From assembly GCA_013398295.1 (NCBI GenBank), contig VZSF01006858.1:868819-932818 (forward strand): a stretch of DNA of 64,000 nt. Direction: 5' to 3'. The stretch comes from Chionis minor. Its lineage: Eukaryota > Chordata > Aves > Charadriiformes > Chionididae. A program made the translations under genes and the position numbers. Position 1 is the first letter of the stretch; each line of letters starts with the position of its first letter. The notes below the pieces were generated by a model that was not told where the DNA came from, searched no databases, and was given only the letters and a program-made list of their open reading frames with translations. This document shows positions 39,401 through 54,400 of this stretch, one piece after another.

Positions 39401-42400
39401 ACTTCCCAAATTTACGCATCTGAAAACCTTTTTTCTACAGAAAAATTTATAAACCACCATTCTTATCAGTCCATGCAGGGGCAACGTGCAAGGCAACTCT
39501 CTTAAATATGAGCATTTATCTTATAGCTGCATGGAAGTAGTTACTGGGAATGGTATTCAGGGCCAATTATTTCTGCAGAGCTATTGGTCCCAAGGGACTC
39601 CAGCACCAATCAGTTTCTAGGATTAAATCTGGAAAGTTTGCTAAAGGAATTTAGTGACTTATCTGTGGTTGATCAACAAAACTACAAGGCCCTCAACAGA
39701 AGTTAGAGCACCCCCCCCACCAGTCAGCTAACCAGGGAAACAGAAAGCTTCCCTGAATAACCAATCTTCAGAATAAAGTACACTGGGATTGAGAAAAACA
39801 CACTCTTACACACATCATGTAGCTATTTTCGTGAAAAAACTGAAACCGATTGATGAGTTAATAAAAGGACCGACCAATGTTTCTACTTTGTCAGATACTA
39901 TGTTGGAGAATCAACTAATGTCCTCTTTGAAAAATGGTTTCACTGTGAAGACCTCGGAACTCAACTTAGACCAATAATTCAAGAGTAAGCTTTTTTCCGT
40001 GTAAATTTTAAAAGAGGTAAAATGGTCTTATTGATCTTCATCTGTCTGTGACTTACATAGTTGATTTTCTGTTTATGCTGCATTTTACATAGACTTGTTA
40101 AAGTTAATTGCTGCTCTACAAATTTTTAATTGTATTTTGTATAGCCCAAACTCATTAAATCAGATTTTAAAAAAAAGTAAGTAATTGAGTGTTCCTCACA
40201 TCTATCTGGAACGTAATTTTTGAACAAGTAAAAGCACATTGCTGCTAAGCGCAAAAAGAATTGAATGAAAACTGAACAGTGAAGTGATGTTAGGGTAACT
40301 AGGTAGAACAGTAAATTGCCTTAGGGCTTCTTTCTCTCTTGCTTTAATCTAAGTACGTTTAATCGATATTATTCATGAATCATCAGGGCTGTGGCAAATT
40401 TGGTAGAGAGCTGCTTTCAAGGAAATGTATGAATGTCATCAGTTAACTAATTAATTTGTTAAATGGTTGCTAAAGGTGAACATGGAAGTTGTTTAGTGAC
40501 GTGAATTTTGGAGGACTTTCAGACAAACCCTCTGTCAATAAAATAGGTATAGGCCTGTTGAATGCATGTGATAGTAGACTGAGGATCTGGCACATCCATG
40601 CTCAGCACAAAGCTTCATGGCCAGTATTACTGACTAGTCTTTGTTAACCTACAGATCGTGAACATGACTTTTTACTGTTGTTTAAATGTTTATTATTCCA
40701 GGTTTTTTAATTCAAGGCAATACCAAACCGGAAAACCAAATCCAGGTAATGAAAATTAATTTCAGAATTAGAACAATTTTCGTATCTGATTGAACAGCAA
40801 TGATTCTGTCCACATAAAATGACTAAGTTTCTGTTTTTCTTTCTGATTATATAAATTAAAGTTACTTTGGCAAGTAATTCCTTTCATTACCCCACCCACA
40901 GGAACTACCTGGAGAGTCTCCATGACATCGCCAGGTTCTTAATCAACACATGGAAAAGTAGAAATCACCATAAGCACAGCAGGAGCTGCCTGTGGGATCT
41001 CCAGGACAGTCCGAGATTGCCACCTGGAGAGTTCCTGCACCAGTTAGCCAAATGCTGTTGTGAAGGCCACCAGTTTCAGTCAATCCCATGGCTCAATTAG
41101 GTTTATTGTTTCAAATCAGTCTATTCTCATCTATGCAAATGGCTGACTGGGGGACATCCTGCACCAACCAGGACATTTATAGCTCAGGTGCGCCACATGG
41201 GCACACATGCACAGCCGTGCTACTCTTACAGCTACATGACAAACTCAAATGTCATCCTTCAGTCACACCTGTAACTTAAATTCCATAGCTCTTGCCACAA
41301 GTTAAAGATGAATTTTAGTTTCCATGTCTAAGAAGTTTTTGGAACCAGTTTTTCTTAATCTCCATATTCATTGCCGAATGTCTTAAGAAAGACAATTTTT
41401 GTGAATTACTCTGTTACAGACAAAAGTTCTGGTGAAACATTATTTTCACATCTATCCCATTTCTGAGCTTGATAATCACCATAAAACTGTCACTGCCTGC
41501 TGTCTGAATCAATAATTGAACAAAGGTCTTATTCAAATCCTAAAATCAGGTAAAGGTGTTTTTTCCATGAACATCACCTTTCTTAAAAATGGTTGACTAA
41601 ATCATGGTCACCAAAATGAAAAGTTCACAGAAGAGTCCTATGTACAGGACAGCAACCTTACGAGCCCTTGCAATTAGGAAACGGTAAGCCAGTTTGAAAC
41701 CATGTCTGAAATACTTTGCCGCTGAACCAGCTTTTGGCATTGGCTCTTTGACTGACTAGGAAATGTACTTCTCAGAAAAAGGCTCCGTGTTTCTTACAAA
41801 CAGAATGTTGTCATCTCCAAGATCTTACTTTTCTCTATATGCACCATCAAAATACGTTTATTTTGATTGGAGCTTCTTTCAGTTTGAGTGTGTCATCTGT
41901 GTGATGTGTTTGGGTATTGGTGGTTTGTTTGGTGGTTTGTTTGGGTTTTTTTTTGCAGGGGGTGGGGAGAGTAGGGCAGGTACTGTTTCTCACTGCATGT
42001 TCATACAGTGTCTAGCAGAGGAAATATAATTTCAGATGAAGCCTCTAGATGCTGCTGTAATAAAAAAGATATAATCTCACACATACTCTCCTGTTCAATA
42101 CAGTGATTTCCAATAAGCATCCCTCACCAGTCTGAGCTAAGAGGTTATATGTCAATAACAAAGTAATTATACCAGTGCGGAAAAAAGAACATTAAAGATT
42201 TATATTGTTAATATTTTTGCAGAAGATTAGAGCTAAAGAACAAACCTGACAATCAGTCAGAAGCTATAATACATCTTGAAACTTTTTTTTTTTTAAACAC
42301 AGGACTCTGGGAAATTGTTATTGATAAATCCTTTTGGACTTTTTACAGCTTTTGAATAAATTACAAGGCAAGAGCTTCTGTACAGGATTTATCAATAAGA

Positions 42401-45400
42401 GATTTCCATTAAAGCTGAAAAAAGTTTTTTTCAAGAGAAAAAATAAAGCAAGTAAATGTAGTTAGTTTGCTCAGAGCTCAATACCTCTTTTCCCCCTGAA
42501 TGGAATCTCCTCTTGGATTAGCTAAGTCAAGGCAACAAATATTTGAAATGCTCTTGACTCAACTCTTGCTATAAGCAAAAAAACAGGCAAAAGTTACATG
42601 GCAGGCTTTCAGCCTGGGGAACAGCTCAATTTTTCCAGTTTTCAGTTCTCATGGACAGTAAGCAGCTCAAAGTCTCAGTGACCTCTTGGAAATGAGGAAA
42701 ATACCCCCAATTTTTAGTTACAGAAGTTTTAGCTAGCAGCTCCTGTAACTGTCAGTGAGACTTGTACTAAAAAAAAGTAAAATCAAAACAAAGTTTGGCT
42801 TAGATATGAATAAGCTGGTAATATATTCCTTCTTGAGGCATACCCAACTGATAGAGAAATACTGCTTTGGATTTATTTCCTCAACAACTCTTTCTTTTCT
42901 TAAGAAGTAAAATTCAAAAACCAGCAATGACACTTGTAACATAACAAGCTACCACCAGTTTCTCATTATGTTTCAGTGAAGACACATTTTAAACAAGATT
43001 TGAGCTGACCTGTGCAGAGGGCTGGGTTTCAGCCTCTTTCAGTTTCTCTTCTGAAAATCCAGAATCCCCTTGGTTTATAAGTGACAGCTGAAGCACTCTC
43101 AGGTTCACCTCTGCCTAAAGCCTGAACTAGTGCCTCCCCTTTTTAGAAAGAAATGGAAGAAAATTGAAGAAAAACATCTTGAAAGAAACCCTTGATTGCA
43201 GCTCACTCATAGAGAAAAGCTATAAATGGAATCAATCAAGCTACAATTGCTTTAAAAAAAAAAAAAAAACACCACACACACAAAACCCTAAATCCAACTT
43301 TTTCTTGATTTATTTATGGTTTCTCGCTCAGCCAACACTAAAGCAAGTCCCTGTGAAAGCAAGGTACTCAGAATATATGAAAAGGCTGCAGTAGCTATGA
43401 AAAAGATGCCTTTTTAGAAGGACTTGAATATCATCAGATGAAATACAATCAGAAACATGTATGGTATGCAATCCTTACTTGAGGCATCTTTCTTGAAAGT
43501 GTCTTGTACTGAATCAGTAGCTTCTTTTGTTACCATGTTTTTATGAAAAAAGGTGAATATATTTAGGATACAGTCTAAACATGGAACACTTTACACAGTT
43601 TTTGACAGAAGCAATCACAGTTACCAAAACGACTCTTGCTACCTTCAGTTGAATCAGACTGGCAGCAAGATTCTCTCAAGGTTTCTATTTCATCCCAATT
43701 TTGTAGTCAAGAGGACAAGGAACAGTTCAGACAGGCAAAACCCTGTTCCCATAAACACTGATGGCTGAATATTGTTAGCAAAAGCATCCAGAAGTTCAAG
43801 AGTTTATCTCGCCATGCTCACTGAAATAAACCAGCCTTCTTCTAAGTGGAATTTGATGGGGGGGAAAGTGCAAGAAAACACTTTTCCTAAGTTAGGCTTG
43901 TTTAAAAACTGTCTTTAAGAACATGAGTGGCATAGGTAGAATGTTGGGGGGCTGTTTATTCAAATTAATTAATCTACTTCTAATTATCAATGAAATGTTA
44001 ATTTCTATAAAAGCTTTATTGTCAGTGGACATACACATACGTAATACAAATACCAGTCCTTTAGTGACTTCACTCACAAAACTTTCATTGCTTCAAGGGG
44101 TATCTAGGATAATTTACAGGCTGGATTTTAAATCTGGTTAGCATAGTTCGAATACAGCACAGTTCCACGCTTGTGATTCAGAGCAGACAAGACCTAAGTA
44201 TCTGAACAAGTATGAGAAACTTGTGTGCTTTCTTTAGTCAGTTGGAGTGGGAATACCATGCAGCCTAGGGCATGGTCGATAAACAAATGTTTTCTGGTTT
44301 CAGTAATGCTGTTAAACAAGTTATAAGGGCGAGCTCAGCACTACAAAAAAATCAGCTTCTGTACTGTCATCCCATATAGCTAATCCAATGCAACCTCTGT
44401 AGACAGTATTTGCTGTTTCGTCTTGGTGTATAAAAAACAGATCAAAAGAGAAAAGTGTTAATAACTGAAAACAAGAAAAAGCCAAAGAATAAAGATAACT
44501 GGCTAGTGGGCAATATTAATTAAATTAAAACTGCCTCAGAAAAATAAAAACAGGGAGAAGGAGAAATTCTGTCTTAAGTTACACTACAGCAAATATAGGG
44601 CCATTCTTTTGAACTTAAAATAACTATAAATATTTGTGCCTTTCTGTTGTAGGTACATTGCAATAATTCTAATGATACTATCACTGTGGGGTTTTTTTAA
44701 AGAAAAGAACAGTGATTTTAGAAGTAAGTTTTATTTGCTACAAAGCTGTTTAGAAAACTGAATATTTGGTTCCCTTTTCTGTCATCTTTTAAGGACTTCC
44801 AACATATCTGGATAGATTACTCCTTCTATAATATGTTACTTCTTTTTGCTTTGAGTACTTCTATTAAAAGAAACAGCATGTGAGCATTTACATATTAAGG
44901 AGTGTTCATCTAGGGAATTTATTTTGTAAACAGCCACCAGGAGGTCTCCAGCACACATAATAGTATGCAAACCAACACAGTGTCAATCATTTTAACTGTC
45001 TAGACCCACCATAATCGTACAATTCTCTGAGACACTGTCTCTAACTTTTATCAACAACTTGAATCTACTCCTTTTTCATATCATCATCATTGTCTCTATC
45101 CTGGCAGAGATGCCCACATAAATACACTGTTCATCTTTATTGCATCCTACCTAAATCCTTTAAGTATCTTCCAAGTCATGTTCGTATCTCTCCTGAAGCC
45201 CACCTGAACTGCAAAGTGTACACAGGTGGAAGAGGGAACAGAATTATCTAATATACACCTCCAATCCTGTATAGCCATGCAACCTCTCACGGGCTTCATC
45301 CATTTCCCCTGCCTTCATATTTAAAAATTTACCACAACACACCAGTCCCTAGTGAGTATATAAACCAGTACTGGAGATGAAGAACTCAGGCCAACCAACT

Positions 45401-48400
45401 TAAGTCAGCAACATTTAACACACAAGTAAAGTAGAATTACAGTGTCTGCAGTACGGCTGCTATAATTTGTCATATAAAAACTTCTACTAAACTTTTTAAT
45501 CCCACACTGCAACAAATCATCTAAAAGCCAGGACTGCAGGCTGCACATTCTCTGGAGCCGGGAACGATCCAAGAAGTTCATTAGGCTTCCAATGCCCAGA
45601 ACTGCTAATGACAATATTCACCAAACAAAATCCAAAAAAGTCTCCAGGAAGGTATCTGCTTCTGCCACAATATTGTCAGCTGAGTCTCCTCAAAGGCAAG
45701 CAGAACAGAAACTGTCATCTCCAGGAGCTCTCCTAATGCTTCACCGTGGGAACCAAGCCACTGCTGACCTTTAGTACATAATGTATACAATAAACCCATC
45801 AGGGAAATTGAAATAAATGCCCTATAAATTTGTCTTACTTTCTATTCAGACTGCAGTGGAAAAAAAATTATAATATTTTTAAGAGCTCTAAAGCTCAGAG
45901 CAGTTTCACAGCAGGTACATCTTCTCTAATAAGGTAGGTTCTTTCTTCTTTACGCTCTTAAATGCTCCCCAGACAGCAACATCTGAAACAGAAGACTCAC
46001 TAATGGAGTCAATCTGGCATTTTCACTAGTGTTTCTGAGGGTATTTGGTAGTAATAGCTCACACATGCTGTACAAATCCTTATCTCACAAATGTAGTGAG
46101 GTCTCACAACACTTGTTATGATGAAATATCCTATTCTTCTTCTATAGGAGCAGAAGTTATGCACAAAGATGATTAATGAAATGTCCAGTCAAATAAAAAG
46201 CAGATTCAGAAATGAAAATTAAGATTACTGATTTTAGGATTGGAACAGCGGTCAGTATTTCTCCATGAAAGTTATCATTCTTAATTACGATGACCTAGCT
46301 ATATCATGAAGAACCTTTAAACAGATTTATGGCCTAAATCTTGCTATTCTGTTCTGATTTATTCCCTTCCTTCTGGGTGATATCTCCTTTTGAAGAAGCT
46401 GTATTTCTTTATTACAAAATTATTTTTCAAAGCTTTCATTAAACTGCTTTGTTTCAATTAGGAAAAAAAAAAATTGTTGTTTAGTTTCCGGCATAGATTT
46501 AACAACATAAAGAAAAATGTGCCTAGAAATACTTACAGGGACAAGTCATAAATTAGCAGTCATGCCAATTCTCAGGGCATGCTACAAAAACAAATACAGT
46601 TACACAGGGAAAGGTATGATTACACCAAGCGAGTGCTGCATTTTCAGCTAAATGTTTTTTTCTGTATCTACACTCAACAACAGTGAAATGAACCAGCTAC
46701 CCCCAAAGTCGTCAGTGCTTCCACTCTGGATTTTTATGTGGACTGAGCTGACTAGGTTTTTTTTCAAGCCCAGATACCTGAAAGTATGTCCCTCAGTCCA
46801 CAGGTTTTATTTGCAGAGGTTAAACTCCTACTAGTCTCATTGACATTTCTGTGAGCGTCGAGAATAAAGCAAACTTCATAGAAATTACGTAGGCATATAT
46901 AGGGAAAAACATCCTACAGATTACATTGTTGACATTGGCAGTTAAACAGGAAATGCTGCAAAACTGTCACATCAGAACTATTCATTATGATATAGTATTC
47001 TTTAAGAGATGGAAAGGATGATTAGAAAGTGGACAGAAATAAATGAATACATAATTCTAAAATAACTTGTGAACTCCTTATCCCTAGTCTGAATCATTTT
47101 ATGCTCAGCTAAAGGATTATAAAACAAAGAGTATCTAACTGCTCTACTTTGGATAAGGATGTCTCCTGCTTTTACAGAGGGAGATACCATTTGTAAGGAA
47201 CTTTCTCACATCCTTCTGGGGCCACTGCATGCAGAGAGGGACTGTTTCTGAGGCAGCACAGTGACTTGGGATGGAGGAACTTTCATAATTAGTAAGAACA
47301 TAGAAGGTGATTTAAAGATACACCGATTGTTCCATCTAGAGTGTGCTGCCTAGAAGTGAAGGATGGCACGTCACTGAAAAAATACAGTTTTTCACAAAGC
47401 AAACACATAAGCACACACAGTTGACACCGTTTCAATATATTGTATTTTGTGTGCTTTATTGCTCTTTTCCTTTGCAACAAATCTCAACAGAAATAAGGTT
47501 TGCAAGAGACCTATGGGAAGAGCTCAGTGATAGTAGGGCTCAAGAAACACTCAGAGAATGAGGTGGTCTGATTTCTTGACAAGAAAGCTTAGGCGTGTCG
47601 CTGGGAAGGGGAAGCTTCCATGTAACATGGGAGTTTGGGGTAAGCAAGTACACCCATGTCTGCCTGGTAGGCCAGTGTCACTCCTCTGTTACCCGTCCTC
47701 CTTATCGCTATGAGAAGTACAGTGCTCCCAAGCAAGTCCAAACTCTTCCTTAGATGGTCTCTGTTGAGGCTGCAACTACTTGTATGTTCACTGGCTGTTT
47801 TCTTGACAGCTGTTCTATCCATTTTTGCACAGATTCATAGTCTCGGTACGGTCTCTATTATTTAACTGAAATCAACTTCCTCTAAAACCTTTCATTTCCT
47901 TTTAAAAATATTTACAAACTCCTTCGGTAAACATGATGTATTTTTCAGCTTAACATGATATCATCACCTAATTTAAAGCTGAAGAGAGCTATAAAACCCA
48001 TAAAGAACACATTGCTGTGATATGAACATTTAATAGTAATGATCTACAAAAATGGACTTTACTGTTGAACTATTTATATGTATCTCCTGAACATGTAAAA
48101 AAGTATTAGATTGGATGTTCCACTTAGTGATACATCACTTGGAGATAAGCACACAAGACTTTTAGCTGACTAGCTTAGAATTGCTGTCTTCTTGCATTTT
48201 GCTGGCATGTTTTTACCCTTTAATCATTAGCCATGTTGTCTCCTTGTCTCACAGTATTACTAGAACATAAGAACTCCAGAAACACACCAACTCACACTTC
48301 CTGAGATATTGTTGAAAGCTAATGTACAGGCTAAAGCAGAAATATATGCAACAATATCCAAATATAAGCCATTAGCCTGATAAGAAACACGCAGTTCCTT

Positions 48401-51400
48401 TGGAAGCACCGGGCTTCAACTCCGATATGTGTGGGATCTCAAAATATTAGATCCCACTCATTGTAGCTCGTTAGCTCAAGTTCACAAGCGCTAGGGCACC
48501 TGCAGCTTTCAGCATCGTGTAAGGGATAAGTATCGGGGTTAAATGAGGACTCAGTCAAGTAGACTGTTAATAATGTCAGACACGTCATGTACTTCATCAT
48601 CACAGTGCTCTCTTATTTGTTCTGCAGTAACAGGTAACCAAATCATAGAGTAGTTTGGGTTGGAAGGGACCTTTAAAGGTCATCTAGTCCAGTCCCCCTG
48701 CAATGAGCAGGGACATCAGTCATTGTGCTGGATCACACTAAAGGTTCTTTTCGTCCAGACTCAGTTTTCAAAGGCCGTTATGCTATCACTGGGCAAGTGT
48801 CATTAACATTAAAATTAGTCATAAGCTAAAATCCCATCACAGACCAGGGCTCACCGACAGGACAAGTGTCAAAAGACAGCTCTTGTCCTGAAGAACTTAA
48901 ACATCTGAATTAAAAATAAAAAAGGTCCACCTTTACTTGGAAGTAAATCAAACTGTTAGAAAGTGCCTGTACATCACAAGCAAGAAAGGACAGTGCTCCG
49001 TAGTAAGCCGCCCTGGTCTGAGGTAGCCCAAACCACGACAAAATTGTGGGACATATCACATCTTACATTGGCCCCAATGACATAGGTCACTGTTTACTGT
49101 TGTCCCATGCATGTTTATCAGTGATTTCAGTCAGAAATCACTAGAAAGAGGAAAATTAGCAAAATTATGTTTATGGGGAATAAGTCACAGAAGTTAAGCT
49201 ATAAACTTAGAAGTTTATCATTATTTTTCATTGTTAGATTTGTGTTGCTTCCCGGTCAAAACACAAACAATTACTTTAGCTTTTTTCCTACCCCAAATTC
49301 CTTGCAGCTCATGGGGAGCATTCATAGTTCTCCTTGCCTAAAACACCACAGTACCCACCCTAGAGACTCGACTTTTTGCTATCCTTTCTCCAGCATATGA
49401 AGTCTGAACTTACTTGTTAGCTTGATGCTGGAATTCTTAACCTGCGGAGATCTATCCCCTTGATCTGAACAGGATACCCATGGCATCTCAGTATGTGTCT
49501 CTTACCCTACCCTACCCGGTGCTATATAGTGGTTTTGGGGTTTTTGGTTTGTTGTGTTTTTTGGTTGGTTGGTTGTGTGGGGTTTTTTTGTTGTTTTTGT
49601 TTGTTTGTTTTTTAAACTGTCTCAACTAGGACATGCATTTTAGTAGAAAGCCCTACAAGTGGGTAACTTTCTTGTATTCCAAAAGCCTTTTCTAAATTCA
49701 GAAGTGACCTGTTTTATTCTGATAAGAGAAAAACCTCTATCATCTTCATATAACTTTAGAAGGTAAAGATTGCTACTATTAATGAAACAAATTTTTAAAA
49801 TCTTTAAAAATCTATTGGAATACTAATTGCACTGAGTATCTTCCGATAAAGTGTCGGAATTTTTCTTCTTCTCTGCTTTGTGTGAATATATATAATAATA
49901 TTTTAGACTTTTATTTTTTATCTCACCCTAGCCAAAAAACAGCTTTCCAATACAGCTATAGTTGAGTGTATTTATAATTTAAGGACAAAGTATATAAGTA
50001 TTCCTAATTACTTTCAAAGTAAGTTTGCCAAGACCAGTGAAAATTAAGAAGAAAAAAAATCAGACATATTTCAACGTGAAAATAAATCACCAGTGACTGT
50101 AACACTAACCGTGTATTTTACTGACTGTAAAATATAGACTGTTCAGACTAGATCTTGTTAATGTTTTCAGGCCCAGATTAGAATAAATCTAATGTAAAGA
50201 TTTTCTTTTTCCTTCTGGTGCTTCTTAATTTCTCCAGAGGACTTTGCTTTCCAACAAAAATGTGTTAAGTATTTGAGTTAAATAATGTAAAAGTAGGATG
50301 CTTTTTTTTTCCTTAAAAAAAAAAAAGCTTGAAGGCAAAAAGCTTTCAAACAAAAAATTTCTTCTGCTGCAGATTTCTTCAGATTGCTTTTAGTATTTCC
50401 TGAAAGAGGCAGTGCTGAGTCAAATAATTCGCAGAAACATGCTGACTTCTTCTATTTAATTTAATATAGTGGAGAAGAAATTCAAATGGCAAAACCTGTT
50501 TCCACAACAAAAGGGTTAGCATCCCGTCCAGATTGTTTGGAGATGGATGTAGATACTTGGTGCTTATTATGATCCTTTAAGCAGCAGTACCTTTTTCAGT
50601 ACGCTGCTATCCCTTGGATGCACCAACGTTCTCACGTATTTTTCCAAAGACTGCATACAAAATGGCCTTCCATGAAAAGCTGAAATGATACCTTCAAAAC
50701 TCTGCAGAGCAGTGAAATACAGCTTTAGAAAAGAACCAGAACAACATTGCATAATGAATACACTAATACTTTAAAAAGACCTACTCTATTACTAGTACTA
50801 ACGTTTGGCTGCAAGTTTATTACCTCAATGCATCTGGGAGATAGCCTTCTAGAGAGTTTTTCTGGCATCTAGTTGGCATTATTACTTGAAATTACTCTAT
50901 GCTTGTTGCCCCATGGCATCTCAGAACAAACTACTTGGGATCACCAAGGTGATTGCGCTGTCTCTGCACTTCACTGTGAGCTGGTAAATAACTAAAGGTA
51001 ATTCCATATACCAGCAGCACACGGCACAAACCTTGAATTTCACCAGCTACACTAAAACTGCATTTATTCCTCCAGCTATTTTAAATCATATCAGTTATGA
51101 AAGAGAATTATTGGAAATTAAATCCAGCTACAACTCCAGGAATACCGCAAAAAAAGCCATTTTATTAAATCTAAGGTTGTGATAACCTGTTTGCTTCACT
51201 GTAGTCGATGTATTTAAAAACACATAAGGGAGAAGAAACATAAAAGCCAGTACTGACCATATGAAAGTTGTAGAGTGAATTGGTTCTACGGGCCTAATTC
51301 CACTTATATGGGGATATGTAAGGGGTGACTCAGCAAAGTATCAGAGATGATATATCAGATTTTACCAGTGCAAGAGCTGGTCTGAAAGAGAATGAAGAAT

Positions 51401-54400
51401 ATGCCATCAAGAAGTAGGTAGTCTATTGCACACCATTTGAATGCATTTTTAACAAGTGCAGATGCACAGCAGTTCTCACAACAGCTTCAAAGAAGCAACT
51501 CCATAAGGATACACAAATAATACATGAATCCATCTTACAACCTCAAGTAAGAGGTCCTGATAATGACCACAGAAGTGTTTACCGTGACAACTGACTTTCA
51601 ACTAGATAATATCTGTAAATTGAACCCTTCAAGCTGTAAACAACAGTAAAATGTTTGCAAAGATCAAGGGAAGCAAGCGTCACTGATAGCCATCTGCCTT
51701 GCTTACAGATGAACTCCTGAAAGAAACGCCTTTCCCACTAAATTCCACTTCTGTTATGGAGCCATTTTCCTTCCAAGGCTGGCTAAACGATCATCGTGGT
51801 GAAATAAAACAGAAGAAATCCTTGAGTATATTTGGCGATAACTTTGAAACAGAGGTAGGAGGGGTCTAATTTTCCTGGAAGCGAGGGATATTTCTAAAGG
51901 TACAGATAATAGATGCCTGCTGGTCAATCTGAGTTAATCCAGGCCTGGGAACAATATGTAGTCAGCAGAGAAAATTACACAGCCCTACAGAACAAGTCAG
52001 TCTTAGCCTGCCCTGCCCATCAGAAGCACCTGTCTTCATCCACTGATTTCACAGTGGCTTCCTGGCTCCGATACCTTCATTTGCCAAATCAACCTGAACC
52101 TTATTTCCATTCACGCCCTTTAGGATTAAAACAGCTCATTCTCTCCACTCTCCTACCTCCCCCATATTTCCTAAATCAGAAACACCAGCACTATGCAAAT
52201 ACTACTCACAAGTGTGCCCGGCTTCCCTATATGTTTGTACAGCATTCCTGGTGCCAAGTCTAATCTGGGTGTGTAAATACACTTTTTTCCCCCCTTCACC
52301 CGCAAATCTACATGAAGTGGAAACAAGGAAAACTGGACAGCACCGTAGAGCCTGGGCTGCGCTGAAGCGTTGCACTTCTCAGTTTAGTCAAATACAGTCT
52401 AGTCTGGGTGTAAATGAAGCTGTCACCATTTGGCATCTGTGCTGTATGCACAATAGTTTACAAAACGTATTCTTTCCCTGGGTTACTTGGATTCACACTC
52501 TGAAGAATCCAATACATTTGGCAGCAAAGTGACAGAGAGTGTGGGACTGTCGGGAAGAACGCAGAAGGGGCAGATAATGAGAAAAATAAGGGCTGATCTG
52601 CAGCTTTTTTAATGGAAGAATCCTTTCTACTTTAAGAGGCTCCTGACAGGACCCAGAGTTCATGAGGAGGAAGTGCCTGTTCCAAGAACAGAAGCAGGAA
52701 GGATATAGATGCAAAGCTGAGAGTGGGAGGAGGCAGAAGGAATAGATAAGTGAGGATGCAGAGGAGCATAAGGAGTGGCAGGTGTGATCAGTTCCCGTTT
52801 TATCAGTAAGAATCAATATGAGAATACCAAACGTAATGTGAATTTTAATGTCTGTAAAAATAACGTCATCTTCTAGGAATATTTTTCTGTAAAAATAGAA
52901 TGTTTTTAATGCTGTAGGAAGATCAATATGTACACTTTGGTCACTGGGATGAATCTGTTGATTTTCTTTTTTTTTTTTTTAAAGGTTATAGCTTATGGAC
53001 CAGGAACAACTGAGAAAAGTAAAAAAAAATCAGATATCTGGATATGGCAGCTGGTATGTGGCAATTCACACTTGTTAACCAATGAGTTCATCTTTCAGTT
53101 CAGACTGAACAGTCGTAAAGCCTTCTAGCACCAGCAACAGAAATTAAAATTATTGCCTTCCTCATCATCAACAGGCACCACCCCTCAGCTCTAAACTATC
53201 CTTAAGAATGCCTGTAAACTACTCCCAGCATAAAAATAGTCTCTTTTTCCTCATCTTGTATGTTGAGGACAGAGATCCTGGCATCCTCCATCAGGTCTTG
53301 GAGGGGATTTTATTATACCCTACCTAGGGTATATCCTGTAAACATATCAGAATGCCTCCAAGTGATAAAAAACCATCACCTATTACTTCTGCCTTGAAGC
53401 ATTTGTCCTCCTACAGAAGTCAAACTGGAATCAGATAGAATAAGCTAATAAAAAAGTTGAACTGCAAACTTGTGCTAAGTAATCCGGATGCCCTTCATTC
53501 AACTGGCTTTTAGGAAACATTTGCAGTCCAAGGGAAAAACAAACAAAAACCAGAAAAAAGCTAGTTTTCATTTACACAAGTCAGGCTAGCTTGCAAGGAA
53601 AACATTTCTGTCAGTTCCTGTTCTGCTGAAATTCACAGGGACTATCAAATACTGATTAAAGACATAATAATCTTGAAAGATATTTGTTTACGCTGCATCT
53701 TACAGCAGCCTATGCAATCAAGACCTTCTTGCTGGCAAGAACCTGGCTTCTCTGCTTGACATGATAGTGACAAGCCCATTCCAGTGTGGATGGACTCCTG
53801 TTAGTGATTTCTGCCAGCTCCCTGCTGACTTGTGAACCACTTTTCAGGACTTTATTAGGTTATTAGGAATCAGAAAAGTAGAAGAGGAGCTTGAAGTACT
53901 CCAGGAAGTTATCTTTAATTTCCAGAGCTGCACCAACTTGCAGGTTGCTAGGTGAGATTGGTAGCAGTGTACCCCCAAGAGTCAGGCAATGGGTTGCTGC
54001 TTTATGATGGGGAACAATAAACACAAAGCACTTTTTATTGATGCTAATAGCGTCAAACAGGGAAGATCATCTGAATATTTAGCTAGGCGTCATGAAACAG
54101 AGCCGGTTTTAAGTGCTCTTTCAGTAGGAAAGATTTCCATACTTACCTGCAGCATTTTCTTTCTCCTAGGGACAGGACATGGAAAATTAAAAGCTGGTTA
54201 TCTTTTCTTTCCCTTCAGGAGGGCACATCAACTGTTACCATGGATGGTAAAACCTTGACTCTATCTGCTGGTGACAGCCTGCTTGTCCGCGCCCAGTCTA
54301 CGTGAGTAGAGATGAAGAGTGGTTCAATGTGTGATTTCCCAGCTTCCAACAACATAAATTCTGTGTATTTGGTCCACACTAGTTTGAGCATCAGCTGGTG

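Larger units (their letters stand above)
40746..51708 (+). other. HAAO: HAAO intron 6
   Basis: 11-kb phase-1 intron, the longest of the gene. Holds the long hairpin (42318-42398), the 9-bp inverted repeat at 48431, CR1 fragment 4 and the GT tract. An A/T hairpin (GCT9...A9GC) lies at 50300-50328. No additional exon recognised. Confidence 0.85.

Noticed and set aside
50300..50328. T-run/A-run hairpin GCT9...A9GC
   Set aside because: Simple homopolymer pairing, not evidence of a structured RNA or mobile element.
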